Shown: positions 7,185-13,341 of the stretch, one piece after another
How the letters are laid out: every line of letters begins with the position of its first letter
How positions within the stretch are numbered: the stretch's first letter is position 1
Source: Desulfobacteraceae bacterium UBA5616
Lineage (GTDB): Bacteria; Desulfobacterota; Desulfobacteria; Desulfobacterales; UBA5616
NCBI GenBank assembly: GCA_002423615.1
Contig: DIKO01000014.1
Location: 1-15,834, forward strand
Reading direction: 5' to 3'
DNA length: 15,834 nt
Position numbers and translations under genes: made by a program
The notes under the pieces: generated by a model
Told to the model about the DNA's origin: nothing
Database searches by the model: none
The model's input: only the letters and a program-made list of their open reading frames with translations

Positions 7185-7676
7185 ATGGAATATCGCATCA
7201 GGGACTTTAAAGACCATGATTCAAACAGGGTCATCGATATATTCAACCACTATACCCGAAACGGTTTTGCCGCCTATACCGAGGAGGTCGTTGACTATGG
7301 CGCCATTGAACTCTTCAGGGAGATGACACAGGGGTATCCTTTCGTGGTCATCGAGACCGAAGGGGGGGCGCTGGCGGGCTTTGCCTTTTTAAGGCCTTTC
7401 CACCGTATGGAGGTGTTCAGCCGGGCTGCGGAAATCACCTATTTTATCCTGCCGGCCCATACCCGCAGGGGGCTGGGGGAAAAATTACTCGAAATCATGA
7501 CCGAGGAAGCCAGGAGGCGCTCCATAGACACGATTCTGGCCAGCATTTCTTCTCTCAACGAACCGAGCATATTGTTTCATGAAAAAAACGGTTTTATCCG
7601 GTGCGGCTGTTTCAAGGCCGTGGGCAAAAAATTCAACCGGGATTTCGATATGATCTGGATGCAGAAGCAAATATAA
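7185..7676 (+). CDS. GNAT family N-acetyltransferase
   Basis: A 163-residue single GNAT domain of the phosphinothricin/methionine-sulfoximine acetyltransferase type. N-terminal IRDFKDHDSNRVIDIFNHY is typical of that group. The acetyl-CoA pyrophosphate loop is THTRRGLGEKLLE-like (actual: HTRRGLGEKLLEIM, about residues 92-105), preceded by the ITYFILP strand. NEPSILFHEKNGFIRCG is the conserved C-terminal motif B region. It transfers acetyl from acetyl-CoA to an amine; the acceptor cannot be told from sequence. AAAGG lies 5 nt before the ATG. It is the last gene of the cluster and sits 14 nt after the cupin gene. A role opposite to the deacetylase of the same operon is possible but only inferred. 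Confidence 0.85.
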   Translation: MEYRIRDFKDHDSNRVIDIFNHYTRNGFAAYTEEVVDYGAIELFREMTQGYPFVVIETEGGALAGFAFLRPFHRMEVFSRAAEITYFILPAHTRRGLGEKLLEIMTEEARRRSIDTILASISSLNEPSILFHEKNGFIRCGCFKAVGKKFNRDFDMIWMQKQI

Positions 7677-7702
7677 GTCGCGGGGATTTTAAGGGCAGGG
7701 GA

Positions 7703-7733
7703 CGGCAAAGGGTTGCCGATGTCGACATTTTTT
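7703..7733 (+). terminator. Weak hairpin plus T-run after the six-gene cluster
   Basis: CGGCAA (7703-7708) and TTGCCG (7713-7718) form a perfect 6-bp stem with loop AGGG. A run of six T (7728-7733) comes only after a 9-nt gap that contains the palindrome ATGTCGACAT. The gap is longer than in a classical intrinsic terminator, so termination may be partial. Confidence 0.35.
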
Positions 7734-7796
7734 CCCGACGGGATAAAATTGGGGACAAGGTAACCGGATTAAAAAGTAAAGCGGCCGGCAATGGGC

Positions 7797-7813
7797 CCCC
7801 CTTGTTAAGGGGG
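7797..7813. repeat. Short palindrome CCCCCTT-GTT-AAGGGGG
   Basis: Perfect 7-bp arms around GTT in the spacer between the GNAT gene and glnS, with no T-tract on either side. It resembles short dispersed palindromes of the form CCCCCTT-n-AAGGGGG that I associate with intergenic DNA of sulfate reducers. Only one copy is in this window, so its repeat status is an inference. Confidence 0.4.
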
Positions 7814-7867
7814 AATGAAACGGAAATCGGATTTGAACTTTTTTAAGGCAGGAAAGCGAGTGCCGAC

Positions 7868-9562
7868 ATGAACGAACAGGAATTAAGCGCCCCTTCGGAC
7901 TTTATCCGGAACATCATCAACCAGGATTTGGGGGAGAACAAGAACAACAAAAAGGTGGCCACGCGGTTTCCGCCGGAACCCAATGGATACCTGCATATCG
8001 GTCACGCCAAATCCATCTGCCTGAATTTCGGCATTGCCCGGGATTACGGAGGGACCTGCAACCTGAGATTCGACGACACCAATCCTGTCAGAGAAGAAAC
8101 CGAATATGTGGAATCCATCAAAGAGGATGTCAGATGGCTGGGGTTTGACTGGAAGGACCGGCTTTACTTCACATCGGATTATTTTGAACGCCTCTTCCAG
8201 TATGCCGAACAGTTGATTCTTAAGGGCAAGGCCTATGTGTGCTCCCTGACCGCGGAAGAAATCCGGGACTACCGGGGAACCCTCACCGAACCGGGGAGAA
8301 AAAGCCCTTACCGGAACCGTTCCGTGGCTGAAAACCTGGATTTGTTCCGGCGCATGCGGGCCGGCGAATTTGAGGACGGGGCCCATGTGCTCCGGGCAAA
8401 AATCGACATGGCCTCCTCCAATTTCAACCTGCGGGACCCCACCCTTTACCGGATACGCCGGGCCCATCACCATCGCACGGGAGACGCCTGGTGCATTTAT
8501 CCCATGTATGATTACGCCCATTGCCTTTCAGATTCCATTGAGGGGATCACCCATTCCATCTGCACCCTGGAATTTGAAAACAACCGGCCCTTGTACGACT
8601 GGATTCTGGACGCCCTGGAGACCCCCTGTCATCCCCGGCAGATCGAGTTCGCCCGGCTGAACCTGACGTATACGGTGTTGAGCAAACGCAAACTCATGAC
8701 CCTGGTGACGGATAAATTTGTGGACGGCTGGGACGACCCCCGCATGCCGACGCTTTCCGGCCTGCGGCGGCGGGGGGTAACGGCTGCGGCCATAAGGAAT
8801 TTCTGTGAAAAGATCGGGGTGGCCAAACGGGATTCGGTGGTGGATATCGCTCTTCTGGATTACTGCCTGAGGGAAGATCTCAACAGGACCGCACCCCGGG
8901 TCATGGGAGTGCTCAGGCCGGTAAAAGTGGTCATCACCAATTATCCCGAGGGGCGGGTGGAAGAGCTGGACGCCGTGAACAACCCCGAAAACCCGGAAGC
9001 GGGATCCCGGAAAATTCCCTTTTCCAGGGAGATTTTTATCGAAAGCGAAGATTTCATGGAAGACCCCCCCAGAAAATTTTTCAGGCTGTCTCCCGGCCGG
9101 GAAGTGAGGCTTCGGTATGCCTATTTTCTCAAATGCACAGAGGTCGTAAAGGATGAGAAATCCGGGGATATCATAGAGCTTCGCTGTGTTTACGATCCGG
9201 AAACCCGGGGCGGGGATGCCCCGGATGGTCGAAAAGTCAAGGCCACGCTCCACTGGGTGTCGGCTTCCCACGCCGTATCGGCAACGGTCAGGCTTTACAG
9301 CCACCTGTTCACGGAAGAAAACCCAGGCGCGGCCAAAGACGGAAAGGCTTTTACCGACTCCATCAACCACGGCTCCATGGAAGTCCTCACCGGGTGCCGC
9401 CTGGAGCCGGGCTTGGCCGGCGCAGTGCCGGGGAATATTTTCCAGTTCGAGCGCCTGGGGTATTTCTGCGTGGATTCAAAGGAATCCGCTCCCGGGGCAT
9501 TGGTGTTCAACCGCACCGTTACCCTCAGGGATGAATGGTCCAGGATTCAGAAAAAATCCTGA
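7868..9562 (+). CDS. glnS: Glutamine--tRNA ligase
   Basis: A 564-residue class I aminoacyl-tRNA synthetase (E. coli GlnS is 554) that charges tRNA-Gln with glutamine in the cytoplasm. The HIGH motif is seen in PNGYLHIGHAKSICLNF (His43-His46), and the KMSKS-type loop is VLSKRK (271-276), as usual for GlnRS. Between them, LRFDDTNP, WLGFDW, HHRTGDAWCIYPMYDYAH and DGWDDPRMPTLSGLRRRG match GlnRS rather than GluRS. The C-terminal beta-barrel anticodon-binding region is complete. An AGGAAAG site lies somewhat far (about 11-14 nt) before the ATG. The 191-bp spacer upstream suggests it is not strictly part of the preceding cluster. No truncation or missing key residue was seen. Confidence 0.97.
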   Translation: MNEQELSAPSDFIRNIINQDLGENKNNKKVATRFPPEPNGYLHIGHAKSICLNFGIARDYGGTCNLRFDDTNPVREETEYVESIKEDVRWLGFDWKDRLYFTSDYFERLFQYAEQLILKGKAYVCSLTAEEIRDYRGTLTEPGRKSPYRNRSVAENLDLFRRMRAGEFEDGAHVLRAKIDMASSNFNLRDPTLYRIRRAHHHRTGDAWCIYPMYDYAHCLSDSIEGITHSICTLEFENNRPLYDWILDALETPCHPRQIEFARLNLTYTVLSKRKLMTLVTDKFVDGWDDPRMPTLSGLRRRGVTAAAIRNFCEKIGVAKRDSVVDIALLDYCLREDLNRTAPRVMGVLRPVKVVITNYPEGRVEELDAVNNPENPEAGSRKIPFSREIFIESEDFMEDPPRKFFRLSPGREVRLRYAYFLKCTEVVKDEKSGDIIELRCVYDPETRGGDAPDGRKVKATLHWVSASHAVSATVRLYSHLFTEENPGAAKDGKAFTDSINHGSMEVLTGCRLEPGLAGAVPGNIFQFERLGYFCVDSKESAPGALVFNRTVTLRDEWSRIQKKS

Positions 9563-9585
9563 GGATTGATTAAAGCAGGATTGAC

Positions 9586-9619
9586 ACGGGAAATTATTTG
9601 TTCTTTTTTTCCCGTTTTT
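9586..9619 (+). terminator. Intrinsic terminator downstream of glnS
   Basis: ACGGGAAA (9586-9593) pairs perfectly with TTTCCCGT (9608-9615) across a 14-nt T-rich loop and is followed by further T (to 9619). It overlaps the 3' end of the small minus-strand gene, whose stop codon lies in the loop. Confidence 0.55.
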
Positions 9620-9692
9620 CCTGTTTTTTTTCTTTGGCGGTTTTCTTTGGCGCTTTTTTGTCGTCTTTTTTGGTATCTCGTGCCTTGGTCAT
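9594..9692 (-). CDS. Very small Lys-rich protein (32 aa)
   Basis: A 33-codon reading frame starts at ATG 9692 and ends with TAA at 9594-9596. AAAGGAG lies 6 nt before the start, as good as any Shine-Dalgarno site in the window. The product begins MTKARDTKKDDKK and ends EKREKKNK; about half of its residues are Lys, it has no hydrophobic core, and it is probably disordered and strongly basic. The pattern recalls small Lys-rich proteins that I believe occur in many Proteobacteria, but I cannot name a family. It lies convergent to glnS and divergent from the cold-shock gene. A-rich DNA could produce such a frame by chance; the placed ribosome site and upstream promoter argue against this. Confidence 0.55.
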   Translation of the reverse strand: MTKARDTKKDDKKAPKKTAKEKKQEKREKKNK

Positions 9693-9758
9693 ATGATTCT
9701 CCTTTCGGGGGTTGACCCATATATGGATTTCGCTTAACAGCCTGTGAGCTTGAAACTT

Positions 9759-9786
9759 ATCTTACTAAATTTTTCTTACAATTCAA
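9759..9786 (-). promoter_or_regulatory. Possible promoter for the 32-aa Lys-rich gene
   Basis: On the minus strand TTGAAT (9786-9781) and TAAGAT (9764-9759) are separated by 16 nt, each a 4/6 match to the sigma70 boxes. This would give a leader of roughly 60 nt before the ATG at 9692. The region is AT-rich, so chance matches are likely. Confidence 0.35.
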
Positions 9787-9911
9787 TACCAATCTTCCGT
9801 GCCGCCCGGAGAACGGCGGACTTTTTTAAAATCCCCCAACACCGGATAACATTTTATTTTTACACGGATAACGCCATAATTCAAAATTTTTAAAAAAAAC
9901 AAATAATTATC

Positions 9912-9940
9912 TTGCTTTTGAAATAAAAAACGAGTATTTT
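9912..9940 (+). promoter_or_regulatory. Possible promoter for the cold-shock gene
   Basis: TTGCTT (9912-9917), a 17-nt spacer and TATTTT (9935-9940) lie in an AT-rich stretch (about 9840-9955) that changes abruptly to balanced composition at about 9956. Both boxes are only partial matches. A start near 9947 would give a leader of about 114 nt, a length like those of cold-regulated csp genes. Confidence 0.35.
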
Positions 9941-9955
9941 ACATTCATCAATAAA

Positions 9956-10060
9956 GTTCTGGCCGATCTGCGGAACGGTTTCTCGCTGAAGGAACACTTC
10001 ATTTATCAAAATGGCACCCTCCAGTTAGCAACGTTGAAATATTCAAGAAAGGAGGATGTT
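9956..10060 (+). promoter_or_regulatory. Structured 5' leader of the cold-shock gene
   Basis: The stretch between the AT-rich promoter region and the ATG has normal GC content and several potential hairpins. GCGGAA (9970-9975) pairs with TTC-CGC (9980-9986, one bulged T) around CGGT; GAAG (9988-9991) pairs with CTTC (9997-10000) around GAACA. It ends in AAAGGAGG (10048-10055). The same strand is open in the csp reading frame from 9872, but without an ATG until 10061. Known csp mRNAs have long leaders whose folding changes with temperature; that this one does is an inference. Confidence 0.45.
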
Positions 10061-10261
10061 ATGATGAATGGAACTGTAAAATGGTTTAGTGACCAAAAAG
10101 GGTTTGGGTTCATTGAGCGGGAAGATGGAGCGGATGTATTTGTCCATCATTCGGCAATCAAGGCTACCGGCTTTAAATCCCTGAATGAGGGCGACCGGGT
10201 TTCCTTTGATATAGAGCAGGGACAAAAAGGTCCTTCCGCTGCCAATGTCACTGTGATCTAA
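10061..10261 (+). CDS. Cold-shock domain protein (CspA family)
   Basis: A 66-residue single cold-shock domain that binds single-stranded RNA/DNA and acts as an RNA chaperone. GTVKWFSDQKGFGFI contains RNP1 (KGFGFI) and DVFVHHSAI contains RNP2 (VFVHHS). GDRVSFDIEQGQKGPSAANV is the usual C-terminal strand region, and length is standard. Two consecutive ATG codons (10061 and 10064) lie 5 and 8 nt after AAAGGAGG; either may be used. A TTG at 10034 is in frame but would put the ribosome site inside the coding region. The gene has its own leader and is followed by a strong terminator, so it is probably monocistronic. Confidence 0.95.
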   Translation: MMNGTVKWFSDQKGFGFIEREDGADVFVHHSAIKATGFKSLNEGDRVSFDIEQGQKGPSAANVTVI

Positions 10262-10281
10262 CCTTTTGTTGCGTGCAAACT

Positions 10282-10317
10282 GGGCATCCCTTCACATATC
10301 GGAGGGATGCCCTTTTT
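10282..10317 (+). terminator. Strong intrinsic terminator after the cold-shock gene
   Basis: GGGCATCCCT (10282-10291) pairs perfectly with AGGGATGCCC (10303-10312) over an 11-nt loop, followed directly by five T (10313-10317). It begins 20 nt after the csp stop codon. Confidence 0.9.
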
Positions 10318-10406
10318 ACTTTTGAACTTATACCCTCACCATCGGCGGTTAAAAGGTCCTTCCCCTTCCCCTTAATCAGGAACAACCGGCAAAAGGAGGC
10401 AACGCA

Positions 10407-10559
10407 TTGGTAAAATCAAATTTTCAATTTGATAAACGTCAGAAAGAATTGGCCAAAAAGAAAAAAAAAGAACAAAAGAGACAGCGAAAACAGGATAAAA
10501 GCACTTTGAATTCCGAAGAAAGCCAAAATCCGTCTCAGGATGAAACACCGGATTCATAA
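10407..10559 (+). CDS. Small Lys-rich protein (50 aa)
   Basis: A 51-codon frame begins with TTG at 10407. AAAGGAGG (10392-10399) is placed 7 nt upstream, and no ATG is available early in the frame. The product has three parts: an aromatic-containing start (VKSNFQFDKRQKELA), a very basic centre with a run of five Lys and alternating Lys/Gln/Arg, and an acidic, polar tail ending DETPDS. The N-terminal pattern reminds me of conserved small proteins of Proteobacteria, but I cannot give a family or function. It is likely helical and nucleic-acid-binding or disordered. It lies 30 nt upstream of the next gene on the same strand and probably shares its transcript. Confidence 0.65.
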   Translation: MVKSNFQFDKRQKELAKKKKKEQKRQRKQDKSTLNSEESQNPSQDETPDS

Positions 10560-10589
10560 GCATTGAATTCAGATCAAAAGGGAAGACAC

Positions 10590-10928
10590 ATGCTTCAAAA
10601 ATATGTAATCTCCATCGACCGGAGTAAAAATCAGCTTAACATCAGGGAATACGCCGTCATTGATAAATTTCAGAAAAAAGAGGTGGTTTCAACCCTGAAT
10701 ATAAACAGTTATTCATTTCTCTGCGAAGAAACCTATGAAAGCGAAGTTGTCATGGGGTCCATCCGGAAAGGCGTAAATGCTCTGGTGGCAACCCTGCGGA
10801 CCGATAATTTTTTCCCCATCGGGTCATATGCCGTCAAAATCGCCGATTCCGTCACCGCATTGTACAAATCACCGGAAGGCAGCCCGGTTCAGGTCCTGTT
10901 TAACGACAAAGACCTGACAGGAAGTTGA
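10590..10928 (+). CDS. Hypothetical protein (112 aa)
   Basis: Not recognised. The start at ATG 10590 is preferred to an in-frame TTG at 10563 because AAGGGAAG lies about 6 nt before it. The predicted product is a soluble alpha/beta protein: an N-terminal strand YVISIDRSKNQLNIREYAV, a charged segment FQKKEVV, a middle with a single Cys (FLCEETYESE), and a C-terminal half with short hydrophobic strands (FFPIGSYAVKIADSV, VQVLFNDKD). No signal peptide, membrane segment or metal motif is visible. Codon use resembles that of the neighbours and the ribosome site is good, so it is likely a real gene. It follows the 50-aa Lys-rich gene by 30 nt. Confidence 0.7.
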   Translation: MLQKYVISIDRSKNQLNIREYAVIDKFQKKEVVSTLNINSYSFLCEETYESEVVMGSIRKGVNALVATLRTDNFFPIGSYAVKIADSVTALYKSPEGSPVQVLFNDKDLTGS

Positions 10929-11262
10929 TGCCATTCTAAATGCGAGTGTTTGACACCACTCCGGACGCATCACACACTTAACCCCCCCCCTGAATCCGCC
11001 TCATATCCCCCGGCCGGTACAGCATTTAGAATATAAATTGTTACAGTGAACTTTCTCCGGAGGGTTTTCTTTCGGGGAAACGCTGTCCGGAAAACCGGCA
11101 AATGGGGTGTATGGGAGTATTTTTTTATCAAAATGAAAATTTTATATTGCAGTTAGACAAACTTTCCTTTAGATAACGACAATTCGGTCCATTCCAAGGT
11201 ATTCCTGCAATTTAGGCTTCCGTTATCGTTAATGTCGTATCTAAAAGAGGAGAATCCGGCCC
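10929..11262. other. 334-bp intergenic region before the sulfatase gene
   Basis: No coding region seen. It contains an imperfect hairpin at 10940-10970 (ATGCG-AGTG against CACT-bulge-CGCAT) just after the hypothetical gene but without a T-tract, a run of about nine C near 10982, an inverted repeat GGTTTTC (11063-11069) / GAAAACC (11090-11096) also without a T-tract, an AT-rich block at 11118-11150, and the sulfatase leader repeats described separately. No convincing promoter was found; TTGCAG (11147-11152), 17 nt, TAGATA (11170-11175) is only 3/6 at each box. Confidence 0.5.
11168..11245 (+). promoter_or_regulatory. Inverted repeat in the sulfatase leader with two alternative pairings
   Basis: TTTAGATAACGAC (11168-11180) is complementary, with one bulged base, to GTCGTATCTAAA (11234-11245). 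The inner part GATAACG (11172-11178) is also perfectly complementary to CGTTATC (11221-11227), so one left arm can pair with either of two right arms. The outer pairing ends at the edge of the Shine-Dalgarno sequence AGAGGAGA (11246-11253). It may be an RNA switch controlling translation, or two overlapping protein-binding sites. Confidence 0.4.
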
Positions 11263-12843
11263 ATGAAGGAGAAGCATTTAAAAAATCCCTGTTTGCTCAT
11301 CCCGGCAGTGGTGTTTTTTCTTTGGACAATGGCGGCAGCGTCCTATGCGGCGGATAACCTGGAACCTGCCCTTTCACATCCCGAGCAGCAGAAACAGGCC
11401 GAAAGCAAGCTTGCGGCACTTGAAAAAAAAATCAGTAAAAAGCCGAACATCTTGATATTTATAGTCGATGACCTGGGATGGGGGGATCCGGGCGCCTTTG
11501 GGGGCGGTGAAGCCGTCGGTGCGCCAACGCCCAGCATCGACCGGTTGGCCAGAGAAGGATTAAAACTCACATCAACCTACGCCCAACCCACCTGTTCCCC
11601 TACACGGGGGACCCTGAATACCGGCCGCCTTCCTATCCGGCACGGCATTTGGCGGCCTCCCCTTTACAACGAGCCCGGCGGGCTGGATGGGGAAATCACT
11701 GCTGCCGGGATATTGAGCGATTCGGGGTATAAAGCCGCCATGGTGGGTAAATGGCATTTGGGAGAAAATAAAAATCAGCAGCCCCAGAATGTGGGATATG
11801 ACGAGTTCTTCGGGTTTTTAGGGGTTTCCACCATTTATACCGACTGGCGTGATGAACATTTCAATCCCGAAGTGGTATACAAAAAGGAACGCTATGACGC
11901 TATTGAAAAGGCCCCCTTCAATAAAAACCTGGTAGCCGCGAAAAAAGGAGAGGATCTCAGGGAGATCAAGGAAATCACCATTCCCGTGATGGCCCAGATC
12001 GACCAGGATTTCGCTGATTACTCGGATGGCTTTATCAGGAGAATGGCGGAAGACAAAAAGCCCTTTTACCTGATCCACGCATTTTCAAAAGTCCATTACG
12101 ACAATTACCCTGCAAAAGGGTATGCCGGAAAATCACCTGCGGCACAGGTGTATAAGGACGCAGTGGTAGAAGTCGATGATATTGTCGGCCGCCTGATCAA
12201 AACTCTTGAAGAGACCGGGCAGGCTGAAAACACGTTTGTTTTTTTTACATCCGACAACGGGCCGGAGGAGGATACCTGGCCTGATTCCGGTCATACGCCG
12301 TTTCGGGGTGCAAAAGGATCCACCTGGGAGGGAGGCGTCAGGGTCCCGGGGATCGCCTGGTGGCCGGGAACCATTCCTGCGGGCAGGGTTTCAGATGGGC
12401 TGTTTGATCTGGGAGACCTTTTCAATACTTCCCTGTCCTTGGCGGGGGTTACGGATAAGATCCCCACCGATCGGTATATCGATGGAATCGACCAATCTTC
12501 TTTTCTTCTGGCGGATAACGGAATGTCCAACAGAAAAAGTGTTTACATGTATATTCAAAACAAATTCACCGCACTGAGATGGCAGGAATACAAATATCAC
12601 CGTTACATCGTAGAAGTCGGCGACGGTGAATATACGGCCACAGGGTCTATCCAGAACAGTAAGCTGGTGGAAGCTGCTTACGGGCTTCCCTACAATCTTT
12701 ACCTTGACCCCAAAGAAAGAAAACCCATCGGAATTCGAAAACTATGGACAGTTCCGATTTTCGGTCAGGAAGGAGCGAGGCACATGAAAACATTTGTCAA
12801 ATACCCGCCCAAAAAACCTCAGGTTGTGATGCCGGGAAGGTAA
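11263..12843 (+). CDS. Exported type I sulfatase (arylsulfatase-like)
   Basis: A 526-residue alkaline-phosphatase-superfamily hydrolase that removes sulfate from organic sulfate esters. The first 30 residues form a Sec signal peptide (basic MKEKHLKNP, hydrophobic LLIPAVVFFLW, cleavage after SYA or SYAA), so it acts in the periplasm. The sulfatase signature is TCSPTRGTLNTGR, with Cys111 of CSPTR the residue oxidised to formylglycine. Other active-site blocks are present: VDDLGWGD (Asp69, Asp70), GKWHLGE (Lys163, His165), TSDNGPEED (Asp331, Asn332) and RGAKGSTWEGGVRVP (Lys351). The ATG follows AGGAGA by 9 nt. No maturase gene, sulfate permease or sugar-utilisation gene is adjacent, so the substrate is open. 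The size and C-terminus are complete. Confidence 0.92.
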   Translation: MKEKHLKNPCLLIPAVVFFLWTMAAASYAADNLEPALSHPEQQKQAESKLAALEKKISKKPNILIFIVDDLGWGDPGAFGGGEAVGAPTPSIDRLAREGLKLTSTYAQPTCSPTRGTLNTGRLPIRHGIWRPPLYNEPGGLDGEITAAGILSDSGYKAAMVGKWHLGENKNQQPQNVGYDEFFGFLGVSTIYTDWRDEHFNPEVVYKKERYDAIEKAPFNKNLVAAKKGEDLREIKEITIPVMAQIDQDFADYSDGFIRRMAEDKKPFYLIHAFSKVHYDNYPAKGYAGKSPAAQVYKDAVVEVDDIVGRLIKTLEETGQAENTFVFFTSDNGPEEDTWPDSGHTPFRGAKGSTWEGGVRVPGIAWWPGTIPAGRVSDGLFDLGDLFNTSLSLAGVTDKIPTDRYIDGIDQSSFLLADNGMSNRKSVYMYIQNKFTALRWQEYKYHRYIVEVGDGEYTATGSIQNSKLVEAAYGLPYNLYLDPKERKPIGIRKLWTVPIFGQEGARHMKTFVKYPPKKPQVVMPGR

Positions 12844-12977
12844 GCCGGCGCAATGGCTATCCCCAGGGGCACTGAACAGAGATGCACTTTTGAATCAGGT
12901 CGATCTGCTCGTAACCCATGGCCGTATGATACAGGATTTTAGTCCATCACATTGAAACCCATTCACAAGGAGGAGAG

Positions 12978-13250
12978 ATGACCAAAGCGGAATTGATTGA
13001 GAAAATGGCGAATGATGCCGGTATTACCAAAGCAGCCGCAGTTGCCGCGCTGAACTCGTTTTTCGACAGTGTTGCCGGCACTCTGAAGAAAAAAGAAGGA
13101 AAAGTGACATTGACGGGCTTCGGCACTTTTTCAAAAGGGATGCGGAAGGCCCGTAAAGGCAGAAACCCAAAAACCGGCGAGCCGATTAAAATTAAGGCCA
13201 GTAAAACGGTAAAATTCAAGGCCGGCAAAAAACTGAAGGAATCAGTCTGA
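12978..13250 (+). CDS. HU-family histone-like DNA-binding protein
   Basis: A 90-residue nucleoid protein that forms dimers and bends DNA. MTKAELIEKMANDAGITKAAAVAALNSF-type helices (only the pattern is quoted) are followed by GKVTLTGFGTFSKGMRKAR and the HU/IHF signature GRNPKTGEPIKIKASKTVKF, with the DNA-intercalating Pro in the beta-arm. The C-terminal FKAGKKLKESV is typical of HU rather than IHF. AAGGAGGAGAG lies directly before the ATG. It stands alone 134 nt after the sulfatase gene; a TATGAT box at 12925-12930 could be its -10, but no good -35 was found. A stable hairpin follows the stop codon. Confidence 0.95.
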   Translation: MTKAELIEKMANDAGITKAAAVAALNSFFDSVAGTLKKKEGKVTLTGFGTFSKGMRKARKGRNPKTGEPIKIKASKTVKFKAGKKLKESV

Positions 13251-13259
13251 TCTCTTCCG

Positions 13260-13291
13260 GCAGGGTAGGCCCTTTGGAGGGCCTGCCCTGC
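13260..13291. terminator. Long hairpin between convergent HU and CoA-disulfide reductase genes
   Basis: GCAGGGTAGGCCCT (13260-13273) pairs with AGGGCCTGCCCTGC (13278-13291) over loop TTGG: 14 pairs with a single T-G wobble. On the plus strand it is followed by TTGCATTCT, only weakly T-rich, and on the minus strand there is no T-run. It probably acts as a shared terminator or as a 3'-end protector for both convergent transcripts. Confidence 0.6.
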
Positions 13292-13341
13292 TTGCATTCT
13301 GAGGAAATGCCCAACCCTGCTTGAAGGAAGACCTCAAAAAA

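Noticed and set aside
7601..7846. 81-codon plus-strand frame over the GNAT end and the spacer
   Set aside because: It starts inside the GNAT gene in another frame, has no ribosome site and runs through palindromic noncoding DNA.
8528..9370. 280-codon minus-strand frame opposite glnS
   Set aside because: Antisense shadow; the plus strand encodes a complete glutaminyl-tRNA synthetase.
9541..9561. Perfect 7-bp hairpin CAGGATT/AATCCTG across the glnS stop codon as a terminator
   Set aside because: No T-tract follows; the hairpin at 9586-9619 is the better terminator.
11063..11096. Inverted repeat GGTTTTC/GAAAACC as a terminator of the hypothetical gene
   Set aside because: No T-run follows on either strand and the loop is 20 nt.
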